From: Leminorella richardii
Lineage (GTDB): Bacteria; Pseudomonadota; Gammaproteobacteria; Enterobacterales; Enterobacteriaceae
Assembly (NCBI RefSeq): GCF_900478135.1
Contig: NZ_LS483470.1
Span: 1,422,501-1,486,500, forward strand
Length of the DNA stretch: 64,000 nucleotides
Direction: 5' to 3'
The position numbers and the translations under genes were made by a program. The notes under the pieces are model-generated. The model saw nothing but the letters and a program-made list of their open reading frames with translations, was not told the origin of the DNA and made no database searches. This document shows positions 37,114-44,982 of the stretch, one piece after another; position 1 is the stretch's first letter; each line of letters begins with the position of its first letter.

Positions 37114-38712
37114 TTAGTGCATCGGTTCGTCGCCGTTGTCTATTGGTGACCAGTCCGCCTTTCCCTGCTCGCGAATTTGTTTCCAGGCCAGGAAAATAAA
37201 CAGCAGCGTGCTGACGGCATAGCCGAACGTCACCGTAGGGGAGGCGTTTAGCGCCATTTGGTGCCCGTGAATAAAGCCGAAGAATGACAGCATCGTGGCT
37301 GCGGCAGAGTAGAGCGCCGCCCAGTTAAAGCGTCGGTCGATGACGAATGCGGCGATCGCGCCCAGCATCAGTCCGGCCAGCACGGCGCCGCCGCCGGTTG
37401 CCGCCATACCGTGATACAGCACGCCGTTGTTTGCCATGTTGTTAACAACGTCGGCAGGCAGTTGGACGGTATTTACGCCCGCCGCCGCCAGTGCGCCGTC
37501 AACCTGCGTTTTGGCCCATTCAGCGATGTTAGGCACCAGTGCCAGTACGATTGCAGGCGCATGGCGTTTCGGCGAAACCTGAAACGCCTGCGCGCCGATG
37601 ACGAGGCCGATAAACAGCAGAATAGGGACAATGGCGACCAGCGGAATAATTGACAGCAGCAGCGCGGTCAGGCCCAGAAAGCAGACTAACGCCATGCAAA
37701 CGCCAGTGCCCAGTGAATAGCCGATGCGTCCGCCCATGGCCTTCCAGCCGGGATGTCCGATATAGACGGCGGGCGGGAAGGGCGACCCGAGTAGTGCACC
37801 GACGATGGCGCCGATGCCGTCGGCCGCCAGCACCGCGCGCAGATTATAGCTGTCCCCGCCGACCGAGGCGGACTCCACGTTGTTGAGAATTTCGGTAAAG
37901 TTAAAAATTCCCAGCGGGATCGCGGTTACCAGCAGCGGCCAGACAAGCTCTGTCGGCACGGAGAACACATCGCCGGACAGTGACGGCAGGTGTAGGGAGA
38001 ACATTTTCGCCGCGTCGGCGACGGCGGCTGGGTTCATCACGTCACTCATGCCCAGCAGCGTTGCGCCCCATCCCAGACCGCAGCCGACCAGCACCACCGC
38101 GAGTCCACCGGGAAGGCCGAACGGCAGCCGGATATTGCCGACCCAGTTAATCAGAATGATGGCGAAGCAGATCAGGCCTATCCAGGCGGAATCAAACATC
38201 TGATAGGCCGGGCGCATGGCGATAAACGCAATGGCAATACCGGCTAGCGTGCCGAGCATCGCTGCGCGGGGCGTATACTTGCGGATAGCGGGGCCGACCA
38301 GCACGCCGGCCAGCACGATAAGGCCGACGATCATCGCCCAGATGAGTCCTAGCTTCCAGGCCAGCATCCAGTCTTTATGGATAAGCAGCGTTGGCAACAT
38401 GACCACGAACACCACAATAAACATGTGCGGCACGCTGGGGCCGTAAGGCAGGGCGGTGACGTCACTGCGGCCTTCGCGCTTTGCCAGACGCCAGGCCAAG
38501 TAAGCGTAAAACAGGTTTCCTAACGGCAGCGCGATGCCCAGCGCGGGCAGGATGCGGCCGTAGACGGTATCGGGCGGAATTTGGGCGACGTACAGGGCCA
38601 GACCTGAGAGCACCAGCACGTTAAGCAGCACGTTGGTGAACAGGCCGAAAAAGGCGTTCAGGTCGCCAGCGACCCAGAGTTTAGGACGAAAGGAAGGGGG
38701 CAGAGCGCTCAT
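37114..38712 (-). CDS. NCS2-type purine/ureide permease
   Basis: 532 residues with about twelve to fourteen hydrophobic segments. It has the general layout of nucleobase/xanthine-uracil permeases: an N-terminal NAFFGLFTNVLLNVLVLSG, a GLPGGLAVVLVGCGLGWG stretch, and an NFTEILNNVESASVGGDSY segment like the NCS2 signature with acidic residues. It should import a purine, pyrimidine or ureide with protons or sodium. It is the last gene of the five-gene minus-strand set that includes carbamate kinase and AllG/AllF, so the substrate probably feeds those enzymes. The substrate cannot be told from the sequence. Confidence 0.75.
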   Translation of the reverse strand: MSALPPSFRPKLWVAGDLNAFFGLFTNVLLNVLVLSGLALYVAQIPPDTVYGRILPALGIALPLGNLFYAYLAWRLAKREGRSDVTALPYGPSVPHMFIVVFVVMLPTLLIHKDWMLAWKLGLIWAMIVGLIVLAGVLVGPAIRKYTPRAAMLGTLAGIAIAFIAMRPAYQMFDSAWIGLICFAIILINWVGNIRLPFGLPGGLAVVLVGCGLGWGATLLGMSDVMNPAAVADAAKMFSLHLPSLSGDVFSVPTELVWPLLVTAIPLGIFNFTEILNNVESASVGGDSYNLRAVLAADGIGAIVGALLGSPFPPAVYIGHPGWKAMGGRIGYSLGTGVCMALVCFLGLTALLLSIIPLVAIVPILLFIGLVIGAQAFQVSPKRHAPAIVLALVPNIAEWAKTQVDGALAAAGVNTVQLPADVVNNMANNGVLYHGMAATGGGAVLAGLMLGAIAAFVIDRRFNWAALYSAAATMLSFFGFIHGHQMALNASPTVTFGYAVSTLLFIFLAWKQIREQGKADWSPIDNGDEPMH

Positions 38713-38735
38713 GGTTTCCTCCTTAAATTAAGCGA

Positions 38736-39131
38736 TTATTCGCTGTAGTAGTGGCCGGTATAGGAGCGCCAGCCGCCAAGCTCGGTGATCTCTTTCTGGT
38801 TTTCTACCAGCCAGGGTTCAGCCAGTACGCCCAGCACTTCACGGCCGTCAGCGAGTTCAATTTTGCCGATGCACAGCCCGGCGGGTTCTTTTTGCAGGAT
38901 ATCGCCCAGACCGGCGGGCGGAACGGCCCATACCTCTAGCGCGATGCTTTTACCCTGACCCGGCGTGCGGATCATGCCGGGGTGACGATCGTTGATAGTC
39001 CAGCAGCGATAGCAGGCGGCGGTCGTCTCCTCGGAGACAAACTCGGCGCCAGCGGCCAGCATGTTTGGGTTAAGCTCTAGGCCACGCATCAGGGTACCGT
39101 TTACCGCCAGGAGGATTTTGTTGTCTGACAT
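38736..39131 (-). CDS. stand-alone allophanate-hydrolase C-terminal-domain protein
   Basis: 131 residues from the ATG at 39131; another ATG at 39146 adds five residues, and neither has a strong ribosome-binding site. The pattern NGTLMRGLELN, then ALEVWAVPP, then IGKIELADGREVLG and a closing ITELGGWRSYTGHY is that of the C-terminal domain of allophanate hydrolase (AtzF), which processes N-carboxycarbamate. The amidase-signature domain normally fused to it is absent from this gene and from the window. It sits between the permease and the carbamate kinase. The reaction is unknown; the family link suggests a small carbamoyl or ureide compound. Confidence 0.7.
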   Translation of the reverse strand: MSDNKILLAVNGTLMRGLELNPNMLAAGAEFVSEETTAACYRCWTINDRHPGMIRTPGQGKSIALEVWAVPPAGLGDILQKEPAGLCIGKIELADGREVLGVLAEPWLVENQKEITELGGWRSYTGHYYSE

Positions 39132-39209
39132 GTCGAATGTTCTCATCTGTTTGGAGTGGTTATATTCAAACGGCTCCGCTTTACGTCGTAAAACGGAGCC
39201 GACATGGCG

Positions 39210-40163
39210 TTATCGAACAAAGCGCGTGCCGCCAGAACCTGTCACCGCTCTCCCCATCGCTTCGGGGCTGGTAATCAGGCCGACGCCGTTAGGCTGTCCG
39301 TTCAGGTAGGTCATCATGGCTTCCACCTTGGGCGACATGCTGCCTGCGCCGAACTGCCCGCTGTTCAGCAGCGCCTTGGCCTCGTCGACGGTGAGTTCGT
39401 CAAGCCAGCGTTGTTGCGGCGTGCCAAAATGGATGGCAACCTGTTCCACGCCGGTTGGGATCAGCAGCATGTCGGCTTTGAGTTCGATAGCCAGCAGGGC
39501 CGATGCGCGGTCTTTATCGATAACCGCCTGGGCTGCCGTCAGGGTTCCGTCCTCTTGACGTACGACGGGAATACCGCCGCCGCCGCAGGCGATCACCAGC
39601 GTGTCATTAGCGAGCAGGCTTTGAATGACCGGCGTTTCGATAATTTCTATCGGCTTCGGTGAGGCGACAACGCGGCGCCAGCCGCGGCCTGAGTCTTCGG
39701 CGATAGTCCAGCCCTGCTCGCGAGCGAGCCGCTCGGCGACGTCTTGATCCATGTGGGCGCCGATAGGCTTGTCCGGCGAGGAGAACGCGGCGTCGTCAGG
39801 GGCGATCAGCGTCTGCGTCACCAGAGCGACGACGCGCGTGTTACCGATACGACGACGTTCCAGCTCGTTGCTTAGCGCGTTTTGAAACATAAAGCCGATG
39901 GCGCCCTGCGTATCGCCGACAGCGTATTCCAGCGGCACGGTGGGAACGTTGGCGCTGGCGATTTCGCTGCGCCGTAGGATAAAGCCAACCTGCGGGCCAT
40001 TGCCGTGGGTCAGCACGACGCGCCAGCCTGCTTCAATCAGGTCGACGACGTGGCGAGCCGTTTCCTTGACCGCCTGATACTGCGCGTCGAGCGTCACCTC
40101 TTTAGGGCTACGGATGAGGGCGTTGCCGCCAACGGCGACGACGGCGATTTTTCCTGTACTCAT
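39210..40163 (-). CDS. carbamate kinase (AllK/ArcC-like)
   Basis: 317 residues. Amino-acid-kinase-family motifs are complete: VAVGGNAL at about residue 9, LTHGNGPQVGF at about 52, ACGGGGIPVV at about 193 and the Lys of VIDKDRASALLA at about 216. It transfers phosphate from carbamoyl phosphate to ADP, giving ATP, CO2 and ammonia. Its start overlaps the stop of the AllG-like gene by four bases, so they are coupled. No arginine-deiminase or ornithine-transcarbamoylase gene lies nearby; the source of carbamoyl phosphate is therefore likely the AllFGH-like complex. Confidence 0.9.
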   Translation of the reverse strand: MSTGKIAVVAVGGNALIRSPKEVTLDAQYQAVKETARHVVDLIEAGWRVVLTHGNGPQVGFILRRSEIASANVPTVPLEYAVGDTQGAIGFMFQNALSNELERRRIGNTRVVALVTQTLIAPDDAAFSSPDKPIGAHMDQDVAERLAREQGWTIAEDSGRGWRRVVASPKPIEIIETPVIQSLLANDTLVIACGGGGIPVVRQEDGTLTAAQAVIDKDRASALLAIELKADMLLIPTGVEQVAIHFGTPQQRWLDELTVDEAKALLNSGQFGAGSMSPKVEAMMTYLNGQPNGVGLITSPEAMGRAVTGSGGTRFVR

Positions 40164-41563
40164 TGATGTGACTCCAGCGTGTGAGCCAGCGCGCTGAGCG
40201 CGTTGACAAAGCAGGGCAGCGGCGCGGTAGTTATGCCCGCGCCGATCTGACCGACGCCAGCGCGCTTATGGGCTATGCCGGTGTTGATCACTGGTAGGAT
40301 GTTGCGATCGACTACGCGTCTGGCGTCAATCCCCGCGCCGGAACCGGCAAAGTTAAGCGCCGGTAGGGTAAACGCCGGGTGCTGCGTCAGCGTAATTTCC
40401 TGCATGGTCATGCTGTGCGCAGTGGCGTCGTCCGGCGTGCCGCCGACAAACTTGACGATTGCCGGCGATGCTGACATGGCGAAACCGCCGATGCCCGCCG
40501 TTTCGGTAATTGCGGAATCGCCCAGGTCCGCCGCAGCGTCCTCAACGCCATAACCGGGGAAAAACAGACCGTCGACCGGGTTGGCGGGGGCCTGGAACCA
40601 GCGGTCGCCGGTGCCGGAAAGGCGAACGCCGAAGTTGACGCCGTTGCGGGCCATGACAGTGACCATTGTGCTGCAGGGTACGTTGGCGGCGGCGTCCAGC
40701 ATCGATTTACAGGCCGCCATCGACAGATTGAGGAAAAAGTGGTCGTTAGCCGCCATAAACTCTAGCGCTTCAGGCCCTTTTTCCAGTCGGGCCAGGTGCG
40801 GCGCCAGACGCTTAAAAAACAGGCCGCTGGCCGCCGCGTTTCGGTTGTGGCATTCGTCGCCCATGTGCAGTGCCTGTGCGATCATTGGCTTGAGTTCAAT
40901 GGAGCCAGTCGATTCGAGCGCTTTGGCGAGCGTCGGGGCCAGCACCTCTTTCATCCAGCGCAGGCGCGTCAGCACTTCTTCGCCGTTAGCGCCAAAGCGC
41001 AGCACTTTTCCCAGACCTTCGTTGAAGTTGCTAAAGGCTCGGTTGCCGTGGGCCGTATTTTCAACCACCCAGACCGGCATTGACGGGCTGATAATGCCGG
41101 ACATTGGGCCAACGGCGTGGTAGTGGTGACACGGCTCCAGCGCAATGTCGCCGCGCTCGGCCATTTCCATCGCTGCGTCAACGTCTGGCGCCCAGCCTTC
41201 ATACACGATAGCGCCGGCAATGGCGCCCTGCATCGGGCCGCACATGTTTTTCCAGTCAATAGGCGGGCCTGCGTGTAGGATCCGGCGTTCGCGGCTGAGC
41301 GCATCGATTTCCTGACAGGCGGTGCTGATGCCCACCAGCGTCGGCTGTGCCTCCAGATAGCGCTGGAGGGCGACGTCGTTGGCCGCCTCAATGCGCGGAT
41401 CGTTAAGCAGCGTCGCCAGCGTCCAGTTTGCCTGCGCGTCGCCTTCCGAGGTCGGTTGCCACTCCAGATGAAGCGCTGTGCCGCCCGCTTGGTGAAGGTT
41501 GTCGGAAAAACCGTTTAGCCCGAGGCTAATGACCTGAAGAGGTTGTTTAAAAAGGGTTGTCAT
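40160..41563 (-). CDS. AllG-like (YlbE, DUF1116) subunit of a carbamoyltransferase
   Basis: 467 residues with the DUF1116 pattern: GPMQGAIAGAIVYEGWA at about 108, EPCHHYHAVGPMSGI at about 143, HMGDECHNRNAAASGLF at about 232 and GGFAMSASPAIVKFVGG at about 378. In E. coli the homologue YlbE was renamed AllG and linked, with AllF and AllH, to phosphorolytic cleavage of oxalurate to oxamate and carbamoyl phosphate. Here it stands between the carbamate kinase (four-base overlap) and the FdrA-like gene (three-base gap), the same company as in E. coli. The exact substrate is not proven. Confidence 0.85.
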   Translation of the reverse strand: MTTLFKQPLQVISLGLNGFSDNLHQAGGTALHLEWQPTSEGDAQANWTLATLLNDPRIEAANDVALQRYLEAQPTLVGISTACQEIDALSRERRILHAGPPIDWKNMCGPMQGAIAGAIVYEGWAPDVDAAMEMAERGDIALEPCHHYHAVGPMSGIISPSMPVWVVENTAHGNRAFSNFNEGLGKVLRFGANGEEVLTRLRWMKEVLAPTLAKALESTGSIELKPMIAQALHMGDECHNRNAAASGLFFKRLAPHLARLEKGPEALEFMAANDHFFLNLSMAACKSMLDAAANVPCSTMVTVMARNGVNFGVRLSGTGDRWFQAPANPVDGLFFPGYGVEDAAADLGDSAITETAGIGGFAMSASPAIVKFVGGTPDDATAHSMTMQEITLTQHPAFTLPALNFAGSGAGIDARRVVDRNILPVINTGIAHKRAGVGQIGAGITTAPLPCFVNALSALAHTLESHQ

Positions 41564-41566
41564 CGT

Positions 41567-43117
41567 TTATTTCCTTTGCTGGGCGACAAAGGCGGCAAGC
41601 CGGGCCGCCTGTACATTGCTTTGGGCGACCAGAACGCCGGCCTGGCGCAGCGCGTCGATTTGCTGCTGGCGGGGCTGTGGGTCGTTCTCAGTGCCGCAGA
41701 CGTGGGCAATCAGCAGCAGCCGACGGCCTTGCCGCTGGGCCTGCTGTCTGGCTTCCGCCAGAATCGGCAGTAGCTCTTCCGTCGGGTTGAGGCTGGCGCC
41801 GTAGCCAAGCACGATGTCGAACAGTAAGCCCGCTGTGCTGGGGGCGGCGGCTTCCTGCAACAGACGAGCGTTGCGCAGCGTAGGGTCGATCATAGGGTGA
41901 GGGCGGCTCTGGGTGAACTGGTCGTCGCCCATGTCGACAAGGCTGTGGCCGTGGCCGCGCGCCGGGTCTTTCAGTTCACTTGCGCCTTTCACCGGCGCGT
42001 TTGACTCGCAGGCGAGTCCGCTTTCAATCAGCGCCAGCTGTGCTTCGTAGCAGAAAGTGCCACCCGCGAACACGCCGCGAATGTCGGTCTGCCCGACGGC
42101 CATATGGGCGATGTCCGCCATCGCCTGGTCGCAGAGCGCCTGAGGCGCTTGCTCGACGGTCGGAAGGCTGGCGCCGCGCAGCACTGCAACGGCGGTATCG
42201 GCGGCGTTCTGAAGATCCTGCGCCGGGATCACGCCATAGCGTTCGAGGCTGGCTGGCTCTGCGCCGAGAAAGTGGACCACGACGGGCTTGCCGCAGCGCC
42301 CGGCAAGGCTGAGTACGTTTTCGGTTACTGCCTGAGACGGCGGTTTGGAAATAAGGACAATCAGTTTCGTTTCTGGATCTTCCGCCAGCATTTTGATCGC
42401 CTGAAGCATGCTTTGACCGCCGATCTCTTCGTGTAGATCGCGTCCGCCCGTGCCCAGCGCCTGAGAGACGCCTTCGCCCAGATGGTGGATGCGGCAGCTG
42501 ACCTCCTGTAAACCCGTGCCGGATGCGGCGACCAGACCGATAGCTCCGCGGCGCACGGCGTTAGCGAAGCCCAGCGGTAAGCCGTTGACGATAGCGGTGC
42601 CGCAGTCCGGCCCCATAACCAGCAGGTCGTGCGCCGTAGCGTAGCGCTTGATGTCGACTTCTTCGCATTCAGGTACGTTGTCGCTAAACAGCATGACGTG
42701 CAGGCCGAGCTTGAGTGCCTTAAGCGCTTCGGCGGCGGCGTAGCGGCCCGGCACAGAGATCAGCGCCAGATTTGATTCAGGCTGGCGTTCGACGCCCATC
42801 GCAATACTGCTCGGGCTGCGGCGAACGATGCCCTGCCGATCGCCTGCGCTGTTGGCGGACAGCAGCAGCTCGTCTGCCAGCGCTAGCGCCCTGTGGCCCG
42901 CCTCTTGATCGGCTATTAGCGCAATCAGCAGGTCGTTGGGCTTGGCGCTGACCTCAACCGCCATGCCGGCATCGCGCATGCGCTCTATGTTGGCGTCGGT
43001 CGCCATCGCCACTGACGCCTGTTTCACGCCCTCGAGCGCGTTGAGTTTGGCGGAAACCTGCATCAGGGAAACGGAGTCCTTGTACAGGTTTGGGTAGCTT
43101 TTACAGTGTAATATCAT
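41567..43117 (-). CDS. fdrA: AllF-like (FdrA) protein, succinyl-CoA-synthetase-like fold
   Basis: 516 residues from the ATG at 43117, which follows AAGGA; an upstream ATG at 43171 lacks this and adds a non-family tail. The protein has SucD-like features: VMGPDCGTAIVNG at about 185, GLVAASGTGLQEVS at about 210, ALGTGGRDLHEEIGG at about 235 and LISKPPSQAV. E. coli FdrA is now called AllF, part of the oxamate carbamoyltransferase set. It is the second gene of the minus-strand operon, after the cysteine hydrolase, with a 71-base gap. Confidence 0.87.
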   Translation of the reverse strand: MILHCKSYPNLYKDSVSLMQVSAKLNALEGVKQASVAMATDANIERMRDAGMAVEVSAKPNDLLIALIADQEAGHRALALADELLLSANSAGDRQGIVRRSPSSIAMGVERQPESNLALISVPGRYAAAEALKALKLGLHVMLFSDNVPECEEVDIKRYATAHDLLVMGPDCGTAIVNGLPLGFANAVRRGAIGLVAASGTGLQEVSCRIHHLGEGVSQALGTGGRDLHEEIGGQSMLQAIKMLAEDPETKLIVLISKPPSQAVTENVLSLAGRCGKPVVVHFLGAEPASLERYGVIPAQDLQNAADTAVAVLRGASLPTVEQAPQALCDQAMADIAHMAVGQTDIRGVFAGGTFCYEAQLALIESGLACESNAPVKGASELKDPARGHGHSLVDMGDDQFTQSRPHPMIDPTLRNARLLQEAAAPSTAGLLFDIVLGYGASLNPTEELLPILAEARQQAQRQGRRLLLIAHVCGTENDPQPRQQQIDALRQAGVLVAQSNVQAARLAAFVAQQRK

Positions 43118-43188
43118 GGTGTGTGTTCCTTGGGGAAAACCAGACCAACGCCCCTGAACGAAGCGGTGCATTGGTTAATGAACGGGCT

Positions 43189-43857
43189 TTAGCGATGCAG
43201 TGCGGTGACGATCGCGTCCGAGCTGCTTACCCAGCCAACAATGGCGCCCTGCGCTTTGATCATCTCAAGCGCAACCCGGTGAAACTCCGGGAAGTAGGAG
43301 GCGCAGCAGTCTTCGGGTATCAGCACTTCGTAGCCGCGATCGTTGGCTTCGCGGGCGGTGCTTTGTACGCAGACTTCGGTAGTGACTCCGCAAATAATCA
43401 GCGAAGAGATGGCGCGGGTTTGCAGGATCAGATGCAGGTCGGTTGAGAAAAACGCGCCTTTGCCGGGTTTGTCGATAATCGGCTCTCCGGCGATGGGATA
43501 TAGCTCGGGAATGATATCGTGCCCCGGTTCACCCTGAACCAGAATTCTTCCCATTGCGCCCGGTTCGCCGATAAAGGTTTTTCCGCCGCGCGTCAGTTTA
43601 GCGGGCAGGCAGTCAGACAGATCTGGGCGATGGCCTTCGCGAGTGTGAATGACTAACATCTCCGCACGGCGGGCGGCTTCAAGCAGGCGGCCGCATGGCT
43701 CGATAGCGCGACGCAACAGGGATACGTCGTTGCCCAATGCGGCACCAAATCCATTGGGTTCGACAAAGTCTCGCTGCATGTCGATAACGATGAGCGCCGT
43801 GTGGGCAGGATCAAATGAAAAGGCAAACGGCTGAGCGTTGATAGTGGTCATCGGCAT
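43189..43857 (-). CDS. cysteine hydrolase, isochorismatase superfamily, biuret-amidohydrolase-like
   Basis: 222 residues from the ATG at 43857, preceded by GAGGG; a TTG 11 codons upstream is weaker. The catalytic triad is visible: Asp26 in VIDMQRDF, Lys133 in DKPGKGAF and Cys163 in CGVTTEVCVQST. Around it are THTREGHRPDLSD-like and EPGHDIIPELYP blocks shared with biuret amidohydrolases, which hydrolyse biuret to allophanate, and with ureidoacrylate amidohydrolases. It heads the minus-strand operon, so a ureide amide is its likely substrate. Which one is inference. Confidence 0.78.
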   Translation of the reverse strand: MPMTTINAQPFAFSFDPAHTALIVIDMQRDFVEPNGFGAALGNDVSLLRRAIEPCGRLLEAARRAEMLVIHTREGHRPDLSDCLPAKLTRGGKTFIGEPGAMGRILVQGEPGHDIIPELYPIAGEPIIDKPGKGAFFSTDLHLILQTRAISSLIICGVTTEVCVQSTAREANDRGYEVLIPEDCCASYFPEFHRVALEMIKAQGAIVGWVSSSDAIVTALHR

Positions 43858-43920
43858 CTTATGTCCCTCATTAAGAAACGGTGTTGTCAACCCAGTGTAT
43901 GAAGCTCTTTTAGGGATTGC

Positions 43921-43959
43921 GCAAAAAGGTTTTTTGCCTATGCCTCAAAAAAACTGAGG
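43921..43959. promoter_or_regulatory. inverted repeats in the divergent control region of the ureide island
   Basis: GCAAAAAGGTTTTTTGC (43921-43937) is a perfect 7-base inverted repeat around three bases, and CCTCA/TGAGG at 43943-43947 and 43955-43959 forms a second. Both lie between the minus-strand hydrolase gene and the plus-strand AllH-like gene, a fitting place for the LysR-type regulator encoded nearby. Confidence 0.4.
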
Positions 43960-44112
43960 GATGGCAGAGTGGCGTTCATGGCACAATGCGCAGTGCCCGT
44001 CAGTATGGGACTTTGCGGCCGCTTGCGGTTTGACCGCTCGTTTTTCCTCTTCGGCGAGCAGGCGTTGGCGGGTGTTGTTATTTGTGATCTCAGTCAGATT
44101 ATAGGGGACGTC

Positions 44113-44982
44113 ATGGTTTTTTATCGCTCTTCTCCTCACCGGATAGACGCGCTGAGTCGGTGCGATATGCTCTGTATGCTGTGGGTGCATGAGCGCCGGC
44201 TGACGGTGCATTCGGTGTTTCAGCACGCCTGTAATCTGGCAACGCCGGACGGCCCGTTAACGGCTTTTTTAACCCGAAGCGCGCCTTTGGCGCCCGCCAG
44301 CATGAGGCTGGATTGCGACGATTTGCGTCTTTGGCTAAAGGCGGGGCAAGCCGTGGCGGTGACGGGGGAGGGGCGCTGCATAGCGCCACAGTTGGACATT
44401 CGTTTTGCTGAGGCTCGCGTCTGTTCAACGCGCTTGGTAAGAGGGAACGACGAGGTTGACGGCGGCGCGCTGCTGTCAGCGCTGCGGCGCTTTTTACCCG
44501 CGTCTGCGCCGGAACACGGCCTGTGGCGTCAAATGACTGATTCAACGTTACGTATCGACTCGATACGCCGGGCGGTAGCCCAGCTGAAGGGGTGGCTGGA
44601 GCGCTCGGAGGGCGAACCGGCGAGCTTTCTGCCGCAGCTGGTGGGATTTGGCTCAGGCCTGACGCCGTCGGCGGATGATTTTCTGTTGGGCTGCCTTTGG
44701 GTCATGGATGGTTGGAGGATGACCCAAAGGCCTCAATTCGTAGAGGCGCTGCTGCCGCTGTTGACTCGGACCACCGACGTCAGTCGGGCGATGCTGACGT
44801 TCGGCTGTGAAGGGCATTACGGCGAAGCGCTGCTGGCGCTGTTCAAGGCCGCGCCGTTAGCACTGGATGCGGCGCTGAGCCGCGCGGTGAACTACGGCCA
44901 CTCGTCAGGGCACGATATGCTCTACGGCGCAGCGTTTGCGCTCGGCTGCCTGCCCTTGCCGGCCCGGCGAGACGCCGTCTAA
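44113..44982 (+). CDS. AllH-like (YlbF, DUF2877) protein
   Basis: 289 residues from the ATG at 44113, preceded by AGGGGA; an open frame reaches back to 43969, but the extension is unlike the family. The hallmark GFGSGLTPSADDFLLG at about residue 167 is the DUF2877 motif, and NYGHSSGHDMLYGAAFALG near the C-terminus matches its second block. In E. coli the homologue AllH is the third component of oxamate carbamoyltransferase. Here the gene is split from its partners and transcribed the other way, sharing a 255-base control region with them. It converges on and overlaps the LysR gene by four bases. Confidence 0.8.
   Translation: MVFYRSSPHRIDALSRCDMLCMLWVHERRLTVHSVFQHACNLATPDGPLTAFLTRSAPLAPASMRLDCDDLRLWLKAGQAVAVTGEGRCIAPQLDIRFAEARVCSTRLVRGNDEVDGGALLSALRRFLPASAPEHGLWRQMTDSTLRIDSIRRAVAQLKGWLERSEGEPASFLPQLVGFGSGLTPSADDFLLGCLWVMDGWRMTQRPQFVEALLPLLTRTTDVSRAMLTFGCEGHYGEALLALFKAAPLALDAALSRAVNYGHSSGHDMLYGAAFALGCLPLPARRDAV

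Noticed and set aside
43969..44112. N-terminal extension of the AllH-like protein from the ATG at 43969
   Set aside because: The extension does not resemble the family, and a strong ribosome-binding site stands before the ATG at 44113; the upstream part is better read as the divergent promoter region.
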